NCBI GenBank assembly: GCA_030447415.1
Contig: JAUJOZ010000012.1
Coordinates: forward strand, 1 to 64,000
Source: Thermomicrobiales bacterium
GTDB taxonomy: Bacteria > Chloroflexota > Chloroflexia > Thermomicrobiales > UBA6265
Direction: 5' to 3'
Length of the DNA stretch: 64,000 nt
Under the pieces are notes generated by a model that saw only the letters and a list, made by a program, of their open reading frames with translations, did not search any database and was not told where the DNA came from. Each line of letters opens with the position of its first letter. The first letter of the stretch is position 1. Below, one piece after another: positions 1 through 8,976 of the stretch. The position numbers and the translations under genes are program-made.

Positions 1-42
1 CGCTCCGAAATGCAACTCCAGGCTCCTGCCCTCTGACCCGGC

Positions 43-3000
43 CTACGCCGCCCACCGCCGGCGGCGGTAGAGCCCGAAGGCCGCGGCGCCGATCACAGGC
101 CAAGCCAAGCCCAGTGCCAGTCCGAGCCCACTGGTGCCGGTCCCGGCGACGCCCCGCAGGCTCGCCGCGGTCCCGGTCCCGGTGTTCGGCGCGTTGCGGG
201 TGTCGACGCAGTCGAAGATCCAGACGTTGGCCCGCATCCCAGCCCGGACGATGACGTCACCGCGGGCGTCGACGCTGTCCGACTCGGCGTGGCACCACTC
301 GCTACCGATCTCCCGCAACCGGTAGGTTCCCGGCTGGAGCCGGCTGAAGCGAAGCAGACCGTCCTCGTTCGTGGCGCCGGTGCTCTTGGGCGCGAACTCC
401 GCCCCCTCCTTGAAGGCCAGCGAGAAGCGCGCCCCGCTCGTCAGCACGTCGCACTCGCCGTACCAGTCGAAGTCGGCCGGGTAGGCGCTGGCATCGCAGA
501 CGTATTTGTGGACCAGGATCGCGCCGGTGGTGTCGGAGAGGTCATCCGGCACGTTGAACCAGGTGCAGGTGACCGTCTCCCCGGCATTGAGGCGGAGCGC
601 GATGTCAGTCCCGACCCGCTTCAAGCTCGGCGCGTCCGGATCGAGGCCGCAGAAGGCGTAGACGGTGACCGCGTCGACCGGCGCCTCCTCCCGCAGCGTG
701 TAGTCGCCCGCCGGCAGCTGGGTGAAGCTCGTCTGCCCCTGCTGACCGCCGTCGCCGGTGACTCGCTTGGCGGCGAGCCGGCCGCCGATGCGGTAGGTCA
801 CGTTGTTGGTCAGCGCGCCAGCGTCGGCGCAGTTGTCGACGAAATCGGCGTAGACCGTTCCCTGGAAACCCGGATCGCAGGTGTACTTGACGACGTTGAT
901 GGCGGCGGGGGCGGGCGCCGGCGGGGCAATGAAGTTGAGGACGACCACCGTCGTTAGCTCGTTGACCGAGATCGTCACCTCTTCGGTCGCGTCGCCGGGC
1001 AGGTCCGGGTCAAGCTCGGTCAGGTTGTAGGTCCCAGCGAGCAGCGTTGCCTGGTAGCGGCCGTCCGCGCCGATGGAGAAGTCGCCGAGGCCACCTTCGC
1101 CCCCGGCCGCGACCAGCCGGAAGCCGGCGTCGCCCTTGGTGCAGCCCGCGGTCTGGGCGAGCCGGTTGACGCCCGGATCGGAGGAATCGACGAATTCTGT
1201 CCGTGCCCCGGCGGAGCCCGCCGGGCAGTAGAACTTCACGATCTGGATCGAACCCGTGTCGGGCGGCGGTGGGGCCAACTCGTCGACCACGTCGACTGTT
1301 GTCGTCGCTCCGGGGTTGACAACGATGCCCTCGACATCGGCGGCCGGCTTGAAGCCGAGCGGCGCCTGCGTCTCGTGCAGCGCGTACGTGCCGGGCCGCA
1401 GGCTGTCGAAGGTGATCGTCCCGCTGGCGTCGGTGCACTTCGCCCCCTTGCCGTCCGGGCTGAGGTCGAAGCACGCGCCCTGGAGCGGGTTCCCGGCCGT
1501 GTCGGTCTTGCGGACCAGGACCCGACCCGGCTTGATCACGTTGGACACCCGTGCCTCGCGGATCTCGTTCTGGGCGATCGTCACCTCGACGTCGGCGGCC
1601 GTTTGGTAGCCGGCGGGCCGCCGCGTCTCATGCAGGGCGTAGGTCCCAACCGCGACGTCGCGGAAGGTGATGGTGCCGTCGTTGGCGCCGTCCGCGCCGT
1701 CGCAGCGGGGACCGGCGATCGTCGCCGTCCCCTGGCGGAGCGAGAAACAGGCGCCGGCCAGCGGGGCACCCGCCTCGTCGACCTTGTAGACATTCAGCCC
1801 GCCGATCTGCGGCGGCGGCGGCAGGAGCTCGTTAACGAAGGTCAGCGTCGCCTGGCGGCCGGGCCGCACGGTGACATCCTGGTCGTCCCCGGCCGCGTAA
1901 CCAACCGGCGGCGCGGTCTCGGTGGCGACGTAGTCGCCCGGGACGACGCCCTCGAAGCGGACCCTGCCGACCGTCTGGTCGGGGTCGGTCTTACCGTCGT
2001 TGTCGCAGACCTCGTAGCCCGACCCGCCCGCGGGCTCCAGCGCGAAGCAGGCCCCCGGGAGCGGAGTGCCGTCCGCGCTGGTCTTGTGGATGACCACGGT
2101 GCCTGGTCGTAGCGTGTCGATGACATCGACCTGGCCGGTGGTCCCGGCGGTGATGGCCACCGCCAGGTCGCCGGCGAGGGCGTAGTCGGGCGTCGGCGCC
2201 TTGGTTTCGCGCAGCGTGTAGCCGCCGGCTTCGACGTCGGCGAAGCCGACGAAGCCCTCGTCTCCAGCGGCGTCGGCTCCCGACCCGTCACAGATCGGAC
2301 CCGCGACGATCGTCGTGCCGCTGAGCAGCGCGAAGCATGCTCCGCCCAGCACGTCCCCGCCCTGGGACAGCTTGCGGACCGTCAGACCGCCGGTTGTTAC
2401 TGCAACCGGGGCGTTGCGGATCGTGATCCGGGTCACCCGGCCGTTCTCGATGCTGACGTCCCGCGGGTCGACGGCCTGGTAGCCGGCGGGCGGCGTCTCG
2501 GTCAGGACGTAGGCACCGGCCGGTAGATCATCAAAGCGAATCCGGCCGGTGGTGCCGTCCCCGTCGAGGTCGCCATCGCCGTCGCAGATCTCGTAGGTCG
2601 GCTCCGGCTCGCCGGCCACCGTCAGGGCGAAGCAGGCGCCGCCGAGCAGGCGGTTGTTCTCATCCCGCTTGGTGACGACCAGATCGCCGGTCGTCGGCGG
2701 CAGGATGATGATGACAATGATCACCTCGATCGTCTGGTTACCGATGACCGTGATCGTCCGTTCCTCGGCCGCCTGGAAGCCATCGACAGCCTCGGTCTGC
2801 GTCAGGCCGTAGACCCCCTCGTCCAGGCCCTCGATCAGGATCACGCCCGCCTCGTTGGGGGCCGCGTCATCGTCCTCGCCGTCGCAGTAAGGGCCGAGCT
2901 CCTCCTCCTCCCGGGTGAGGACGAAGCAGCCGCCCTCGGCGACGTTGCCGCTCGGGTCGCGGACGACGAGGCGGACGTTGCCGCGCTCGGGGGGCGCCGG

Positions 3001-6000
3001 TTGGTTGACGAACGTCGCCGTGCTCTCGACGTTCGCCGGCACCTCGACGCTCAGCGGGTCGACGCCGAGGTGACCTGCCGGCGGCGAGGTCTGCGTCACG
3101 ATGTAGGACCCGGCCGGGATCCCCTCGAAGCGGATCCGGCCCGTCTCAGTGTCGCGGTCATCCGGGTCGTTGTCGCAGACCTCGTCCTCAGGCGAAGCAT
3201 CCCGGAGGGCCGCGCTATAGCATGCCCCACCCAGCGAGCCACCATCGGGGTCCTGGGTGAGCACGGTGAGGTTGCCGAGCGGCGGCGGTACCGGCCGGTT
3301 CGTCACTGTCACCGGCAGCGTCTGGTCGGCCGTCACCGTCACCGTTTGGTCGGCGGCGGGTTGGAAGTCGTCGGGAGCTTCGGTCTGGCTCAGGGTGTAG
3401 GCGCCGGGCGCGAGGTCCTCGATTCGGACCACACCCGCCGCGCCGTCCTCGTCGCCGTCGCCGTCATCGCAGACCGGCTCCCGCTCCTCCTCCTGGGTCG
3501 CGGTCGGGTCGGCCGTCGCAAGGCCGTAGCAGGCGCCGGCGAGAGACTTGCCGTCCGGGTCGACGGTAGTGATCTCGACGGCGCCAGCGGCGGCGCGGGT
3601 GCGGCGGTTCTCAAAGGTAACCGCCGCCGTCTCGTCGATCTCGACGGTGACCGACTGGTCGTCGGCCGCCGGGTCGTGCTCGGCCGGGACGCGCGTCTGG
3701 CGGGCGGTGTAGTCACCGGGCGGCAGGTCGCGGATCTCGACGGCGCCGGCGGCCGGCTCGGCGTCGTCCGCCTCGTTGTCGCAGACCGGGGCAACCTCCT
3801 GGGCGCCGGTCAGGGCGTAGCAGGCGCCGGCGAGCGGCGCGTCGTCCGCCTCGTCGGTCGTCGCGATGCGGACCGCGCCGACGCCCGGAGCATTGACGAA
3901 GACGATCTCGCCGTCCTCGCCGGCCGCCACCGGCTCGGTCTGATCTGCAGCCTTGCCGTAGCCCGCCGGCGCGGTCTCCTGGACGACGGTCTGGTCGCCG
4001 GGCGTAACAGTGGTGAGGATAACGTCGCCGTTGCCGTTCTCGTCGCAGAACGGACCGAAGGTGCCGCTCGGGTTGGTGACGCTGTAGCAAGCGAAGCCAA
4101 GCGGCTGCCCGGCCTCGTCCTGGGTCAGGATCGTCAGGGTGCCGGTCGTCGGCGCGGGGTTCCGGACCTCGACCCGGACGATCCCCCGTCCCTCGACCGT
4201 CACCTGCTGCTCGGCCGCGGGATCGTGGGCCGCCGGGGTCGTGGTCTGAGTGAGGGTGTACGCGCCGATCACGACGCCGTCCAGGCGAACCTGGCCCGCG
4301 CTGCCGTCGGCGTCCTCCGGCTGGTCGTCGCAGACGGGGCCGTAGGAACCGTTGGCACCGGTGAGCGTGTAGCAGGCGCCGGCAAGCCGCTCGCCGTCCT
4401 CCTCGTCGACCGTGGTGATCAGGACGCTGGTGGTCGCCACCTCGGTGGCGACAGTGATCTGCTCGGTCTCGCCGGAGTCGAGACGCACGGCGTCGATACG
4501 CGCCGGCTCATGCCCCGCGGGCGCCGTCGTCTCCTCCAGGCGGTATGCTCCCGGGGCGAGGTTGTCGATCCGGAGTGTGCCGGGGGTGAGGTCGGCGTCG
4601 CCCGTCTGGTCGTCACAGATGGGTCCGACGTCGGCCACGCCGGAGAGGGCAAAGCAGGCGCCGGGGAGCGCCGTTCCCGCCTCGTCCGTGCGAGTGATGA
4701 CCAGGCTGCCGGTCGGTTGCGGACTGGGGCTCGCGCTCGGGGTTGGGCTGGGCGTCGGTGCGGCGGCCGCCTGCATCTCCGCCGTCGCCGTCTCGCCCGC
4801 TTCCACCGTCACGGCGAGCGCCTCGGCCGCCGTCACGCCGTCCGCGGCCTGCGTCTCGGCCACGGTGTAGTCGCCGGGCGGCAGATCCTCGACCTCGACT
4901 TCGCCGGGGTCGTCGTCGACATCGCCGTCGCCGTTGTCGCAAACGGGCCCGACGGTCCGGCCGTCGGCCCCCGTCAGCGCGAAGCAGGAGCCGGCCACGG
5001 CCGCGCCGGTTTCGTCCCGCTTCTCGACCCGGACCGAGCCGGTCGTCGGCTCGTCCTGGGTGTTTCGGATCTCGCGCTCCTCGGTCTCGCCACCTCGGAT
5101 GCGAACCCGCTCCTCTCTGGCCGTCTGGTAGCCCGTCGCCGCCTGGGTCTGGCGCAGGGTGTACTCGCCCGACGGCAGGTCGGGCACCGTCAGCGAGCCG
5201 TCGTCGCCGGCGTCACAGAAGTCGAGCGATACCGGGCCGACCAGGGAGAAACAGGTCCCGCCGAGCGGCTGGTCATCCTCGTCGACGACGAGGATGACGA
5301 GCGTGCCGGGTCCCTCCTCGGGCTCGCCCGCCTCGTGGCGAATCCGGACCTCGGCCGTCTCGTCGGCGTCGACCTCGACGTCCTCCGCCTCGGCCGCCTG
5401 GACGCCGGCGGGCGTCGTCGTCTCCGTCACCTGGTAGTCGCCGGCGGGAACGTCGGTCAGCTGTATCTGGCCGTCATCCAGCCCGTCGTCCGCGTCACAG
5501 GCGGCGATCGGCGCGGCGTTGGGATCGTCCTGCGGCGCCAGAGCGACGCAGGCGCCGCCGACCGCCGTTCCCTCCTCGTTCTCGACGCTGACCTGGACCG
5601 TGCCGGTCCCGACCTCGTCGGGCTCCGTCGGCGCGATCCCGCCCGGAGCGTCAGGCGACTCGCCCAGCTCGTGGGGCACCAGGACCTGCCCGCCCACGGT
5701 ACCGACCTCGACCGTTGCTTCCGCCAAGGTCTGATAGCCGTCGGGCGCCTCGGTTTCGATCAGCGTGTAGCTGCCGGGGTCGACGTCCGTGAGGGTGGTG
5801 ATACCGTCCTCCGCGCCGTCATCGCCGTCGCAGACCTCGTCGTCCGGGTCGTCGAGGGCAAAGCAGGCGCCGGGAAGCGCGACCGACTGCGTCGCGGCGT
5901 CGACGGCGAAGAGCTGCAGCTGGACGCCCGTGCCGGTCGGGCCGGGCTCCGCCGAAGCGTCGGGCACGACCTCCTCCGGCTCCGCGGTGCCCTCGATGTC

Positions 6001-7068
6001 GTCCTGGCCGTCGTCACCGTCCTGACCGTCGTCACCGTCCTGACCGTCCTCACCCTCCGTCCCGGGCCCGTCCGCGTCGCCGGCGGCGGTCGCCGTCGCC
6101 GTGAACTCGCCGGGGGCGAGCTGGATCTCCTGGTCCGCGGCCGCCTCGTCCCCCTCAGGGGTGAACGTCTCCACCAGGTCGTAGGTGTCGGGCGCGGCGC
6201 CGTTGGGGAAGATCAGGAGGGTCGTGCCGTCGGACGCGCCGTCGTCGCCGTCGCAGCCCTGCTCGACCACGTCGTTGCCGTCGAGGACAGCGAAGCAGGC
6301 GCCGGGAAGCGGCGCGGTTCCGTCCGTCTTCGACACCGTCAGAAAGGTGCGGTCGACCGTCTCCTTGAGCTGGACCTGGCCCTGGTCGTCGACGACGACG
6401 TGGACTCGGCGCTCGACGTCGAGGCTGACGGTGTCCTGGCCCAGCGGCTGGCCGTCGATGCTGACCTGGAAGCCGTAGGCACCGGCCGGGGCGGTAAAGT
6501 AGACCTCGTAGTTCCCGCCTGCGCCCGGCGCCATGGCGTACTCGCCGCCGACGTCCGTCGTGAGCACGACATCGTGCTCGCTTGGCTCGCCGGTGATCTC
6601 GCCGGTGTTGGCGTCGTAGGCGAAGTAGACGACCGGCGCGCCGTCGGGCACGCGCAGCGGTAGGTCAGGTCCGTTCAGGTCGCCGCGCTCGCCCACGGAG
6701 TAGACGTTGTCGCTGATCGAGGCGATGCGGTAGGTGTAGCTGCCCGCGGGGATCGCGAAGGCGCCGCTCCAGGTATTGTTGCCGGTGTCGGTCAAGGCCG
6801 TGAGGCCGCAGGTGGGATCGTTGTCGGCCGGGCAGCCCAGCGCGAGCTGGAACGTGCCGGTGACGACCACCTGCGCCGGCGCCGGTAGGGGCTGCGGGGT
6901 CACCTGGCCCTGCTGGGTCACACGGGCCGTCTCCGAACGCCCGGTGGAGGCCGGCGCGGCGGCCGAGGTGAAGGGCGCGGCCAGGCTCAGCAGCAGGAAG
7001 AGCGCCGCGAGCGCGTGGAGCGGTCCGGATCGAACGTGCCGAGGCGACCGACGAACAGGGGCGCGCAT
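43..7068 (-). CDS. Giant secreted SpaA/Cna-B repeat surface protein with a sortase-like C-terminus
   Basis: A 2341-residue exported surface protein, probably an adhesin or stalk. Residues 1-37 form a signal peptide (RR-rich start, hydrophobic core, SAAA end). Residues about 60-235 hold two beta-rich modules resembling X25/pullulanase-type carbohydrate-binding domains. Then come about 17 tandem modules of 75-100 residues, each with a G-x-C-(F/Y/V)-x-L strand, an acidic CDGDDG- or CDNDGD-like loop and a GxYTLxETxAPxGY strand, as in SpaA/Cna-B prealbumin folds, followed by three longer Cys-containing variants. The C-terminus has APNTG, a hydrophobic helix and RRRR, like a cell-wall sorting signal. 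The ATG follows GGAGGAC. The Cys pair in each module suggests disulfides, and the Asp-rich loops suggest Ca2+ binding; both are inference. The 1220-codon open frame on the opposite strand (3001-6663) is a compositional shadow. Confidence 0.9.
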   Translation of the reverse strand: MRAPVRRSPRHVRSGPLHALAALFLLLSLAAPFTSAAAPASTGRSETARVTQQGQVTPQPLPAPAQVVVTGTFQLALGCPADNDPTCGLTALTDTGNNTWSGAFAIPAGSYTYRIASISDNVYSVGERGDLNGPDLPLRVPDGAPVVYFAYDANTGEITGEPSEHDVVLTTDVGGEYAMAPGAGGNYEVYFTAPAGAYGFQVSIDGQPLGQDTVSLDVERRVHVVVDDQGQVQLKETVDRTFLTVSKTDGTAPLPGACFAVLDGNDVVEQGCDGDDGASDGTTLLIFPNGAAPDTYDLVETFTPEGDEAAADQEIQLAPGEFTATATAAGDADGPGTEGEDGQDGDDGQDGDDGQDDIEGTAEPEEVVPDASAEPGPTGTGVQLQLFAVDAATQSVALPGACFALDDPDDEVCDGDDGAEDGITTLTDVDPGSYTLIETEAPDGYQTLAEATVEVGTVGGQVLVPHELGESPDAPGGIAPTEPDEVGTGTVQVSVENEEGTAVGGACVALAPQDDPNAAPIAACDADDGLDDGQIQLTDVPAGDYQVTETTTPAGVQAAEAEDVEVDADETAEVRIRHEAGEPEEGPGTLVILVVDEDDQPLGGTCFSLVGPVSLDFCDAGDDGSLTVPDLPSGEYTLRQTQAATGYQTAREERVRIRGGETEEREIRNTQDEPTTGSVRVEKRDETGAAVAGSCFALTGADGRTVGPVCDNGDGDVDDDPGEVEVEDLPPGDYTVAETQAADGVTAAEALAVTVEAGETATAEMQAAAAPTPSPTPSASPSPQPTGSLVITRTDEAGTALPGACFALSGVADVGPICDDQTGDADLTPGTLRIDNLAPGAYRLEETTAPAGHEPARIDAVRLDSGETEQITVATEVATTSVLITTVDEEDGERLAGACYTLTGANGSYGPVCDDQPEDADGSAGQVRLDGVVIGAYTLTQTTTPAAHDPAAEQQVTVEGRGIVRVEVRNPAPTTGTLTILTQDEAGQPLGFACYSVTNPSGTFGPFCDENGNGDVILTTVTPGDQTVVQETAPAGYGKAADQTEPVAAGEDGEIVFVNAPGVGAVRIATTDEADDAPLAGACYALTGAQEVAPVCDNEADDAEPAAGAVEIRDLPPGDYTARQTRVPAEHDPAADDQSVTVEIDETAAVTFENRRTRAAAGAVEITTVDPDGKSLAGACYGLATADPTATQEEEREPVCDDGDGDEDGAAGVVRIEDLAPGAYTLSQTEAPDDFQPAADQTVTVTADQTLPVTVTNRPVPPPLGNLTVLTQDPDGGSLGGACYSAALRDASPEDEVCDNDPDDRDTETGRIRFEGIPAGSYIVTQTSPPAGHLGVDPLSVEVPANVESTATFVNQPAPPERGNVRLVVRDPSGNVAEGGCFVLTREEEELGPYCDGEDDDAAPNEAGVILIEGLDEGVYGLTQTEAVDGFQAAEERTITVIGNQTIEVIIVIIILPPTTGDLVVTKRDENNRLLGGACFALTVAGEPEPTYEICDGDGDLDGDGTTGRIRFDDLPAGAYVLTETPPAGYQAVDPRDVSIENGRVTRITIRNAPVAVTTGGLTVRKLSQGGDVLGGACFALLSGTTIVAGPICDGSGADAAGDEGFVGFADVEAGGYTLRETKAPTPDYALAGDLAVAITAGTTGQVDVIDTLRPGTVVIHKTSADGTPLPGACFALEPAGGSGYEVCDNDGKTDPDQTVGRVRFEGVVPGDYVATETAPPVGYAAGDDQDVTVRPGRQATLTFVNELLPPPPQIGGLNVYKVDEAGAPLAGACFSLRQGTATIAGPRCDGADGANDGTITFRDVAVGTYALHETRRPAGYQTAADVEVTIAQNEIREARVSNVIKPGRVLVRKTDTAGNPLQGACFDLSPDGKGAKCTDASGTITFDSLRPGTYALHETQAPLGFKPAADVEGIVVNPGATTTVDVVDELAPPPPDTGSIQIVKFYCPAGSAGARTEFVDSSDPGVNRLAQTAGCTKGDAGFRLVAAGGEGGLGDFSIGADGRYQATLLAGTYNLTELDPDLPGDATEEVTISVNELTTVVVLNFIAPPAPAPAAINVVKYTCDPGFQGTVYADFVDNCADAGALTNNVTYRIGGRLAAKRVTGDGGQQGQTSFTQLPAGDYTLREEAPVDAVTVYAFCGLDPDAPSLKRVGTDIALRLNAGETVTCTWFNVPDDLSDTTGAILVHKYVCDASAYPADFDWYGECDVLTSGARFSLAFKEGAEFAPKSTGATNEDGLLRFSRLQPGTYRLREIGSEWCHAESDSVDARGDVIVRAGMRANVWIFDCVDTRNAPNTGTGTAASLRGVAGTGTSGLGLALGLAWPVIGAAAFGLYRRRRWAA

Positions 7069-7420
7069 GAGCGTCCTCCGCGGGCATCAAACAACCGAAT
7101 GACGTAGGGCCACGAGCACCGACCCGAGTCGCACCGTTCCCGGCGAGCACCCAGGCCATCCACCCGCCGCCGCGTACCGGGACACGCCCGGCCGCGGCGA
7201 CGAAGCCCTCGACCGCCCCTAGCGCACCGTCGCGCCCGGGTTCAGCACGGCCGTCGCACTTGTCTATACGCACAGTCGGCGAGAAGCGTTCCGCGACCGT
7301 GGGGACAAGGAGCGACGGGTTGGGGTTTGGGGGCTGCGGTAGGTCAACGGACGCAGAGTGCCGGGATGGGCGCCGCACGGGGTGGTGAGCCGCGTCCCGG
7401 TGCCGCCAGCCCCGAAGCCT
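7069..7420. other. Intergenic region upstream of the giant surface protein
   Basis: 352 bases without a convincing gene. On the minus strand it should carry the promoter of the surface-protein gene. A GGAAC near 7295 followed about 17 bases later by CGTATAG near 7265 could be an ECF-sigma type promoter, but the match is weak. The right end (7419-7445) is the G-rich repeat that forms the 3' end of the next gene. Confidence 0.4.
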
Positions 7421-8515
7421 CTAGCCCTTGGTCCCTAGCCCCCGCAGCGTCTCCGCGAACCGGTCCACGCCCTCACCGGGCTCCGGCGGGGCGACGGAGA
7501 CGTGGGTGACGCCGAGGGCGGTGAGGGTGGCAAGGCGGGCGCGGACGTGGGACAGCGGACCGGCGATAGCGAGGCGGGCGACCAATTCGGTTGGGATCGC
7601 GGCGCGGGCGGCGGGGAGATCGCCCGCGCGGCGGAGGGCCGCGAAGCCGCCGCCACGGGCCAGCACGTCGGCGGTCCGCATGCGACGGCGGACCTCGGCC
7701 ATGACGGCGGGCACGTCGAATCCCGGCGTGGCGAGCAGGCGGTCCATGCCCGGCAAGGCGTTGACCAGCGCGATGAGCGTCTTCTGCCGTTCGAGGATGG
7801 GCACCGGGTCGTCCGTGACGGCCACCGCGGTCCGCAAGAAGAAGGCGAGGCGCGTGGGATCGCGCCCGGCCGCCGCGGCCGCCGCGCGGACCGCGGGGAT
7901 CGCCTCGGCGAGAAAGGTGTCCGAGGTCAGGGCATTGAAGACCACACCGTCGGCGCGGCGGCCGGCGAGCGCCAGCGCCTTGGGGCCGGCGGCGGCGAGG
8001 TAGATCGGCGGACCGGGCGGCGGCTGCGCCGGGTGAACGGTGCGCTCCCAATCGCGGACCCCGAAGGGGGCGCCCCGTCCCTGGCCCTCGGCGGTGGCCC
8101 GATGCGGCGGCGACCACCACCGGCGCAGGAGCCCGATCGTCTCCTCCAGGGTTGCCAGCGGATCGCCGGTCTCCACGCCCAGCGCCCGCGCGTACCACTC
8201 CGGCTGGCCGCGCCCGAGCCCGAGGAAGGCGCGCCCCGCCGCGAGGCGGTCCAGCGTGGCGACGGAGGCGGCGAGGAGATTGGGGTGGCGCAGGTAGGGG
8301 TTCGTCACCCCCGATCCGAGCCGGGCGCGGGTGGTCACGCCTGCCAACGCTCCGAGCAGGGCGAAGGCGTCCCACCCGTCCGGGTCCTCGCTGACGGAGA
8401 TGGCGTCGATCCCGGTCGCGTCGGCGACTCGCGCCAGCGCGAGCGTGTGGGCGACGACCGCCGGATCATTGTTCCGGACCCAGGCGTGGTGGGACAGGTC
8501 GAGGGTGAAGCGCAG
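7421..8515 (-). CDS. LLM-class (luciferase-like) flavin/F420-dependent oxidoreductase, probable CTG start
   Basis: TIM-barrel flavin- or F420-dependent oxidoreductase of the luciferase-like monooxygenase family; substrate unknown. Visible family features are GSGVTNPYLRHP, LDRLAAGRAFLGLGRGQ, and PPGPPIYLAAAGPKALALAGR. From the first conventional start (TTG at 8347) the protein would lack strand 1 and helix 1. The frame stays open to a TAG at 8519-8521, and the sequence from 8515 reads LRFTLDLSHHAWVRNNDPAV, a normal family N-terminus. No ATG, GTG or TTG lies there, but AAAGGGG sits 9 bases upstream of CTG at 8515. I therefore place the start at the CTG, giving 364 residues, close to family length. 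The last codons and stop (GLGTKG-stop) lie in a G-rich intergenic repeat. Confidence 0.85.
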   Translation of the reverse strand: MRFTLDLSHHAWVRNNDPAVVAHTLALARVADATGIDAISVSEDPDGWDAFALLGALAGVTTRARLGSGVTNPYLRHPNLLAASVATLDRLAAGRAFLGLGRGQPEWYARALGVETGDPLATLEETIGLLRRWWSPPHRATAEGQGRGAPFGVRDWERTVHPAQPPPGPPIYLAAAGPKALALAGRRADGVVFNALTSDTFLAEAIPAVRAAAAAAGRDPTRLAFFLRTAVAVTDDPVPILERQKTLIALVNALPGMDRLLATPGFDVPAVMAEVRRRMRTADVLARGGGFAALRRAGDLPAARAAIPTELVARLAIAGPLSHVRARLATLTALGVTHVSVAPPEPGEGVDRFAETLRGLGTKG

Positions 8516-8518
8516 GCG

Positions 8519-8800
8519 CTACGCCCCTTTGGCCCGGTAGTACAGGAGAACGCCCCCCTGGCGCTCGTCCCCGTGGCGGACGACGACTCCCTCACCCCCG
8601 TCGTGCATTGGGAAAGGGTCGCCGCGCTCCAGCCCGTCGGCTGTTGCCTTGTCGACGACCTGGGCGAAGAGGTCGTGACGGGAGCATTCCCAGACGCCGG
8701 CCTGGCCGTCGACGGGCCGCATGCGGTGGCGGTCCCGCGGGTGGGTGCGTCCCACCTCGCAGAACGGGTTCGGACCGGACGACTGAGGCTGGGCCTGCAT
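8519..8800 (-). CDS. Small hypothetical protein just upstream of the LLM oxidoreductase
   Basis: A 93-residue reading frame with strongly G/C-ended third codon positions and a purine-rich GGGAGAGGAG about 12 bases before ATG 8800. Its TAG ends 3 bases before the proposed CTG start of the oxidoreductase, so the two could be translationally coupled. The sequence contains two cysteines (PNPFCEVGR and WECSRHD) and ends QGGVLLYYRAKGA. I do not recognise a family. The frame stays open upstream to 9079, but codon use there looks non-coding. Confidence 0.4.
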   Translation of the reverse strand: MQAQPQSSGPNPFCEVGRTHPRDRHRMRPVDGQAGVWECSRHDLFAQVVDKATADGLERGDPFPMHDGGEGVVVRHGDERQGGVLLYYRAKGA

Positions 8801-8976
8801 GCTGACGATGTGCTCCTCTCCCTCACCGATGTGCAGTGCTTGGAACAGTAGTATGCCACCGCGGTGAGCAATGATGGCTTTCGCCGATCCGGTCGTGGCG
8901 CTGGGCACACCACCGGCATATTTCAGAAGCCATGGGTAGGAGCGGCGAGGGCCAGCAATGGCACCCGATCCGGTGC

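Noticed and set aside
3001..6663. 1220-codon open frame antisense to the giant surface protein
   Set aside because: It follows the periodicity and GC bias of the repeat modules on the other strand, has Arg/Val/Gly-rich repetitive sequence, no ribosome-binding site and no recognisable domain.
43..7068. Regular repeats resembling a CRISPR array or satellite
   Set aside because: Period is about 250-300 bases, units diverge at DNA level and are conserved as protein modules, so they are coding repeats.
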